Assembly (NCBI GenBank): GCA_029263395.1
Contig: JAJCXO010000043.1
Location: forward strand, 1-64,000
From: Acidobacteriota bacterium
Lineage (GTDB): Bacteria; Acidobacteriota; Thermoanaerobaculia; Multivoradales; J023
Length of the DNA: 64,000 nt
Direction: 5' to 3'
A model generated the notes under the pieces. That model searched no databases and had not been told where the DNA came from. It saw only the letters and a program-made list of their open reading frames with translations. Of this stretch, positions 59,939 through 64,000 are shown piece by piece; position 1 is the first letter of the stretch, and each line of letters opens with the position of its first letter. Both the position numbers and the translations under genes were made by a program.

Positions 59939-62779
59939 ATGGAAAGCAAAAAATCATTCACCGGCCGGACCCGCAAGCGCAAGACCAGTCGTAGGGTTTT
60001 ATGGGCCGATCGAATCGCCAGCACTCTCATCACAATCGGCGGTATCGGCACGATTCTGGCGGTGCTGGGTGTCATGATGTTCCTGGTCTGGGTGGTGGTG
60101 CCGTTGTTTCTGCCGGCCGAGGTTGAGCATCTCGAGGCGTTTGATCGCCAGGCGGTCGGAGCCGAGGGCGGAGTCCCCATTGTCCACCTCGGGGTTGACG
60201 AGTACCAGGTTCTTTCCTGGGTACTGTTGCCCAGTGGCAAGATCGAGGTCTTCCGGCTCGACACCGGTGAGCCGCGGGAGGAGATTCAGCTGTTTCCCGA
60301 GGGCCAGATGCTGACCTCGTCTTTCCTCATCCGGGGTGATCTCGCCGCTTTTGGCCTGGCCGACGGCACCGTCCAGCTGGCTACGGTCGGTTTCACCTCC
60401 AGATTCCTCGAAGCGGACGAGCTGCCCGCGGACACGTTGCAGGCCATCGAAGCGAGTCCGGGAGTGCCGATCAGCTTCGAGAATGGCGTGGTGGAGCGCA
60501 CGCCGACGGGGCAATATCGAGTTCAGCATTTTGCGGCCGAGATGGGGGATTCGATCCAAGTTGCCAACGGTCCGGTACGTTTGCTCCGCCATGTGATGCG
60601 CTCCAGTGGTCCGCTGGTGATCGCTCTCGCCGAGCAAGGCCCGACAGAGGAGGTCCTAGCAGAGACAGACGGTGATCCGTCGGCGGTTAGTGATGAGATG
60701 ACTTTGGTGCCGGCGGCTGAGGAGGGCAGCGAAGCGTCGAGCCTTTCAGCTCAGGGAGACGTTGTCGCTCTCGCCGCGGCACCCGGAGATGATCTTGCCC
60801 CCGAGTCGCTGCGTCTGGTGGCGATCTCGGGTGAAGAGAGCTCGAACTTTCTGACCGGCGCGACCACGTTGGAGTTCGATGCACCGGTCGATCTGCCGTT
60901 CGATCCGCCAGCCGAGCGCGGAGCCCCAGGCCATATCGTCATCACCGGTTCTGGCAGCGACGTGATGCTGGTCTGGAAAGACGGCTTGATGATGCGCATC
61001 CGTCGCTCGGATACCGAGGATGCTTTCCTCACCGAGCAGGGAAACCTTCTGGCCGACGGCCGGTCCCTCGAAAGCCTCGACTTCATTCTCGGCAATACGA
61101 CATTGATCTGGGGCGACTCCGACGGCGTTGTCCAGGGTGGTTTCACCGTTCCGAAGGAGGGCTTCGAACTCGAAGGGTTGCGGGCGGTCGAACGGGATCC
61201 GCGGGGCCGCGATGTCTTCACCACCACCAAGCAGCTGTCTTCGAAGGGTGCCGCCGCCATTTCCCTGGCTTCGTCGGCGCGCAGCCGTCTCCTATGGACT
61301 GGTTTTGCGGACGGCGAAATTCGCCTCTACAACGTCACCAATGCCACGCAGCTCAGGTCGTTCTCCTTGCCTGCCGGCCCCGATGGCCAGCCCGAACCGG
61401 TGCTGGCGTTGGCGATGGCGCCAAAAGAAGACGGGCTGGTTGCGGTCACGACGAGCCAGATCTTCCGTGCCGATATCGATCCACGCCACCCGGAAGCCAG
61501 CCTCGCTGGGCTTTTCCGTCCGGTGTGGTACGAGGGTTATGGAGCACCACAACACACCTGGCAATCGTCCAGCGGTACCGATGATTTCGAAATGAAACTC
61601 GGCCTCTGGCCGTTGATCTTCGGCACCCTCAAGGCGACGCTCTACTCGGTCTTGTTCGGCGCCCCTTTGGCGTTGTTGGCGGCGATTTTTACCAGCGAAT
61701 TCCTGCACACCCGAGCCAAGGGCGTCCTCAAGCCGAGCATCGAGCTGATGGCGAGTCTGCCGAGTGTAGTGTTGGGTTTCCTTGCCGCCTTGGTGTTTGC
61801 GCCCTATGTCGAGAAGGCGATCACCGTCAGCTTGGCGGTTTTTGTCGGGTTGCCGTTGGCATTCTTGCTCGGGGCCTATCTCTGGCAGTTGTTGCCGATT
61901 CGTCTCGCGGTACGCTTCGACACTTGGCGCTTCGCTTTTATCGCGCTGGCCTTGCCGGTGGGTATCGCGGCGGCTTTTGGCTTGGGCTCGATCGGCGAAC
62001 AATGGCTCTTCGCAGGTGACTTCCGTAGCTGGCTGTCGGCGGGTGCCGGGGGTGATGAACGTTTCGCCAGTCCGATCGGTGGCTGGATGATCCTGTTGTT
62101 GCCACTGTCAGCGTTTGCGGTCGCTTTGTTCTTAGCTCGTCTGGTAGCGCCGATGCTGCGCAACCAGACCGGATGGGATCGACGCCAATATGCGCTGGCG
62201 GATCTCGGAAAATTTGTGCTGGCGTTTGCTGCGACCTTGATCTTGGCCTATCTGGCGGCGGCGTTTTTGGCTAGCTTCGGGTTCGATCCGCGCGGTGGCG
62301 TGCTCGATACCTATGTCCAGCGCAACGCCCTGATCGTTGGCTTCGTGATGGGTTTCGCCATCATCCCGATCATCTACACCATTTCTGAGGATGCCTTACA
62401 GGCGGTACCTGAACATCTCCGCTCGGCCTCCCTCGGCGCGGGTGCAACGCAATGGCAGACTGCCACCCGAATCATCATCCCGACCGCTATGAGCGGCTTA
62501 TTCTCGGCGTTGATGGTCGGACTCGGCCGAGCGGTGGGTGAGACGATGATCGTGCTGATGGCGGCCGGTAACACGCCGGTCCTCGAGTGGAACATTTTTA
62601 ATGGTTTCCGCACCCTGTCGGCCAACATTGCTGTCGAGCTGCCTGAGGCGGTCAAAGACAGCACTCACTACCGCACTCTCTTCTTGGCTGCCCTGGCTTT
62701 GTTCATCATGACGTTTGTCGTCAACACGGTAGCCGAGATCATCCGTCTGCGCTTTCGCAAAAGGGCGTATCAACTATGA
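59939..62779 (+). CDS. pstC: Phosphate permease subunit PstC with large N-terminal periplasmic domain
   Basis: 946-aa protein, roughly three times the size of E. coli PstC. Helix 1 lies at about 28-58. A periplasmic beta-rich region of nearly 490 residues follows, with repeated blades such as IEVFRLDTGEPREEIQLFP and LWTGFADGEIRLYNVTNATQ that suggest a beta-propeller. The permease begins at about residue 547 (LGLWPLIFGTLKATLYSVLF) and contains the ATPase-coupling loop SASLGAGATQWQTATRIIIP and GRAVGETMIVLMAAGNTP. Large PstC versions are known in some proteobacteria and planctomycetes. The stop overlaps the pstA start by 4 bp (ATGA). Confidence 0.9.
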   Translation: MESKKSFTGRTRKRKTSRRVLWADRIASTLITIGGIGTILAVLGVMMFLVWVVVPLFLPAEVEHLEAFDRQAVGAEGGVPIVHLGVDEYQVLSWVLLPSGKIEVFRLDTGEPREEIQLFPEGQMLTSSFLIRGDLAAFGLADGTVQLATVGFTSRFLEADELPADTLQAIEASPGVPISFENGVVERTPTGQYRVQHFAAEMGDSIQVANGPVRLLRHVMRSSGPLVIALAEQGPTEEVLAETDGDPSAVSDEMTLVPAAEEGSEASSLSAQGDVVALAAAPGDDLAPESLRLVAISGEESSNFLTGATTLEFDAPVDLPFDPPAERGAPGHIVITGSGSDVMLVWKDGLMMRIRRSDTEDAFLTEQGNLLADGRSLESLDFILGNTTLIWGDSDGVVQGGFTVPKEGFELEGLRAVERDPRGRDVFTTTKQLSSKGAAAISLASSARSRLLWTGFADGEIRLYNVTNATQLRSFSLPAGPDGQPEPVLALAMAPKEDGLVAVTTSQIFRADIDPRHPEASLAGLFRPVWYEGYGAPQHTWQSSSGTDDFEMKLGLWPLIFGTLKATLYSVLFGAPLALLAAIFTSEFLHTRAKGVLKPSIELMASLPSVVLGFLAALVFAPYVEKAITVSLAVFVGLPLAFLLGAYLWQLLPIRLAVRFDTWRFAFIALALPVGIAAAFGLGSIGEQWLFAGDFRSWLSAGAGGDERFASPIGGWMILLLPLSAFAVALFLARLVAPMLRNQTGWDRRQYALADLGKFVLAFAATLILAYLAAAFLASFGFDPRGGVLDTYVQRNALIVGFVMGFAIIPIIYTISEDALQAVPEHLRSASLGAGATQWQTATRIIIPTAMSGLFSALMVGLGRAVGETMIVLMAAGNTPVLEWNIFNGFRTLSANIAVELPEAVKDSTHYRTLFLAALALFIMTFVVNTVAEIIRLRFRKRAYQL

Positions 62780-64000
62780 GTGATTCGGCGTCCAAAGACG
62801 GTGCTTCGACTGCAGACGGTGCTGCTACCGGAAAAAAAACCGTCCGCCGTCGCCAGCGCGCCGGCTCCTCGTTGTTCGCTGTCGGCGAGCCGATGGTGTG
62901 GCTCACCGGTGGCGCGTTGGTCATCTGTGCCGCGATGGTGGCCGGATTGCTGGCATTGGTGTTCTGGAAAGGTGGCGTGACCTTTTGGCCGGTGCCGGTC
63001 ATCCGGGTCGAGACTCCCGTGCTCGAAGGTGGTTCGCAGGTCTTCATGGGTGAAGTCACCCGGGTGGATACCTTCCGGCCAGATCAAGGTGTGATCGACG
63101 CGTTACCGCCCGCGATCGGACGTCAAGCCGAGCCTCAGCTGCGCGACCGCGACGGCGAGGCCGGCCGACGGCTATTCCGGACTGGCAACTTTCGTCTCAC
63201 TCAGAACCACTTTCGTTGGGTGAGTGACTTCGAGATCGCGGACGAGAGTCGACCGGAATGGGCGATGGTCATCGAACGGCTCGAATGGGGACGTTTTTAT
63301 GGTTTTCCGGAGGCGTTTCTGGAGCTCAGCCCGGTTGCTGACGGCGACCCGGCGAGGGCTCGCGAAATCGCCAGCGGGTTATCCGCATCAGCAGGTCAGG
63401 AAATCCAGCTGTTGGATCGTCGGTTCGAGGACGGCGCCGAGCGCGACGTGCTGATCCCGTTGTCGAAGCTCGACAGTGCCCACAACGTGCAAGCCGTGGC
63501 CCTGGTCTCGAGCGGCCCAGAAGCTGCTTGGGATCAACTCGGCGAGCACCATGATGCGGTCCGCGAACGGTGGCAGGAACGGCGTGACCTGGAGAAATTC
63601 GACACCGGTAAAGTGAGCCACAAGCAGGAGCAAACCCGCCTCGCGGTGCGCGATATCGAACTCGAATTGAGCAACATCGAGAAGCGCCGGGGGGTAGATT
63701 CCAAAGCCTACGCCACAGCCGAGATAGAACTCGATGAAGCCCGTACTCATTTCGACGAGGTCGAAACCTGGGCGCACGCGGAGTTCGATCGTATCCGGGT
63801 TGACATCGACAACATCAACCAGCAGAACGCCAAGTTCCAGCTGATGATGCGCACCGCCGGGGAAGGTACCATCGCCAGTGAGACCACGCTGGTACCCCTC
63901 GACCAGATTGTGCGTGCGTATCCCGCCAACCGACTGTCGATGGGAGCGAAGGTCGGTATCTACTTGGCCCGTTGGAGCGAGTTCTTGATCGACGAGCCGC
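62776..64000 (+). CDS. pstA: Phosphate permease subunit PstA, N-terminal part, cut by window end
   Basis: At least 408 aa, running off the window. A Lys/Arg-rich cytoplasmic start is followed by helix 1 (MVWLTGGALVICAAMVAGLL, about 38-57) and a long periplasmic section. That section includes a coiled coil at about 245-360 rich in Glu, Arg and Lys (DIELELSNIEKRR). The permease domain itself must lie beyond 64000. Large PstA proteins of this layout pair with large PstC proteins. Identity is inferred from position and overall layout. A separate pstB ATPase gene is expected downstream. Confidence 0.7.
   Translation, partial: MSDSASKDGASTADGAATGKKTVRRRQRAGSSLFAVGEPMVWLTGGALVICAAMVAGLLALVFWKGGVTFWPVPVIRVETPVLEGGSQVFMGEVTRVDTFRPDQGVIDALPPAIGRQAEPQLRDRDGEAGRRLFRTGNFRLTQNHFRWVSDFEIADESRPEWAMVIERLEWGRFYGFPEAFLELSPVADGDPARAREIASGLSASAGQEIQLLDRRFEDGAERDVLIPLSKLDSAHNVQAVALVSSGPEAAWDQLGEHHDAVRERWQERRDLEKFDTGKVSHKQEQTRLAVRDIELELSNIEKRRGVDSKAYATAEIELDEARTHFDEVETWAHAEFDRIRVDIDNINQQNAKFQLMMRTAGEGTIASETTLVPLDQIVRAYPANRLSMGAKVGIYLARWSEFLIDEP

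Overview
The window is GC-rich and looks like chromosomal DNA of an acidobacterium, most likely the Thermoanaerobaculia/Holophagae side of Acidobacteriota. The assignment is inferred from gene families, since there is no rRNA or tRNA here. The strongest markers are a VWA-domain protein of the type first named in acidobacteria (10404-12104), an ADOP-type permease with two FtsX domains (48807-51269), a TonB receptor with a carboxypeptidase-like N-terminal domain (7280-10309), FG-GAP/ASPIC and TPR lipoproteins, and an alternative complex III next to a haem-copper oxidase.

Layout. 1-4.1 kb: an AraC-type regulator and a pair of related unknown proteins, flanked by two clusters of an interspersed two-hairpin repeat. 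4.1-12.1 kb: a secreted multihaem cytochrome, a secreted kinase-like protein, a TonB receptor behind a strong palindrome, and the VWA protein. 12.1-17.0 kb: a minus-strand operon of M28 peptidase, FG-GAP lipoprotein and TPR lipoprotein. 17.4-22.1 kb: an EEP-fold hydrolase, an unknown protein, two decayed toxin-antitoxin remnants, a MITE-like element, a 43-bp tandem repeat and an arylsulfotransferase-family lipoprotein. 22.8-27.6 kb: an aa3-type cytochrome oxidase operon with a cupredoxin-like protein upstream. 27.8-30.1 kb: an MFS transporter facing an SMP-30-like secreted protein. 30.3-35.7 kb: cyanophycin genes (cphB, cphA and a shorter Mur-ligase homologue). 35.8-38.1 kb: a TPR protein and a degenerate receiver-DUF4388 protein. 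38.1-41.4 kb: actC, actD and actF of alternative complex III, without actA, actB or actE nearby. 41.4-48.3 kb: a HemY-type oxidase, a broken DUF763 gene, a methyltransferase, an amino-acid-binding-type lipoprotein, a radical SAM protein with a PCP_red tail, a small membrane protein and a TauE/SafE permease. 48.8-51.3 kb: the ADOP permease.

51.3-64.0 kb is the most coherent block. It holds a ParA-type ATPase with no ParB, a CYTH protein, polyphosphate kinase, an exopolyphosphatase, a CYTH-like/CHAD protein, and pstS-pstC-pstA (pstA runs off the end). A direct repeat resembling a PHO box lies upstream of pstS. Together they form a phosphate-uptake and polyphosphate-storage island in which the orphan ParA is the unexplained part.

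In physiological terms the window joins aerobic respiration (ACIII plus oxidase, haem synthesis), two storage polymers (cyanophycin for nitrogen, polyphosphate for phosphorus) and an exported set of cytochrome, peptidase and adhesion-type proteins. Short tandem duplications and small palindromic repeats are unusually frequent throughout, both between and inside genes.
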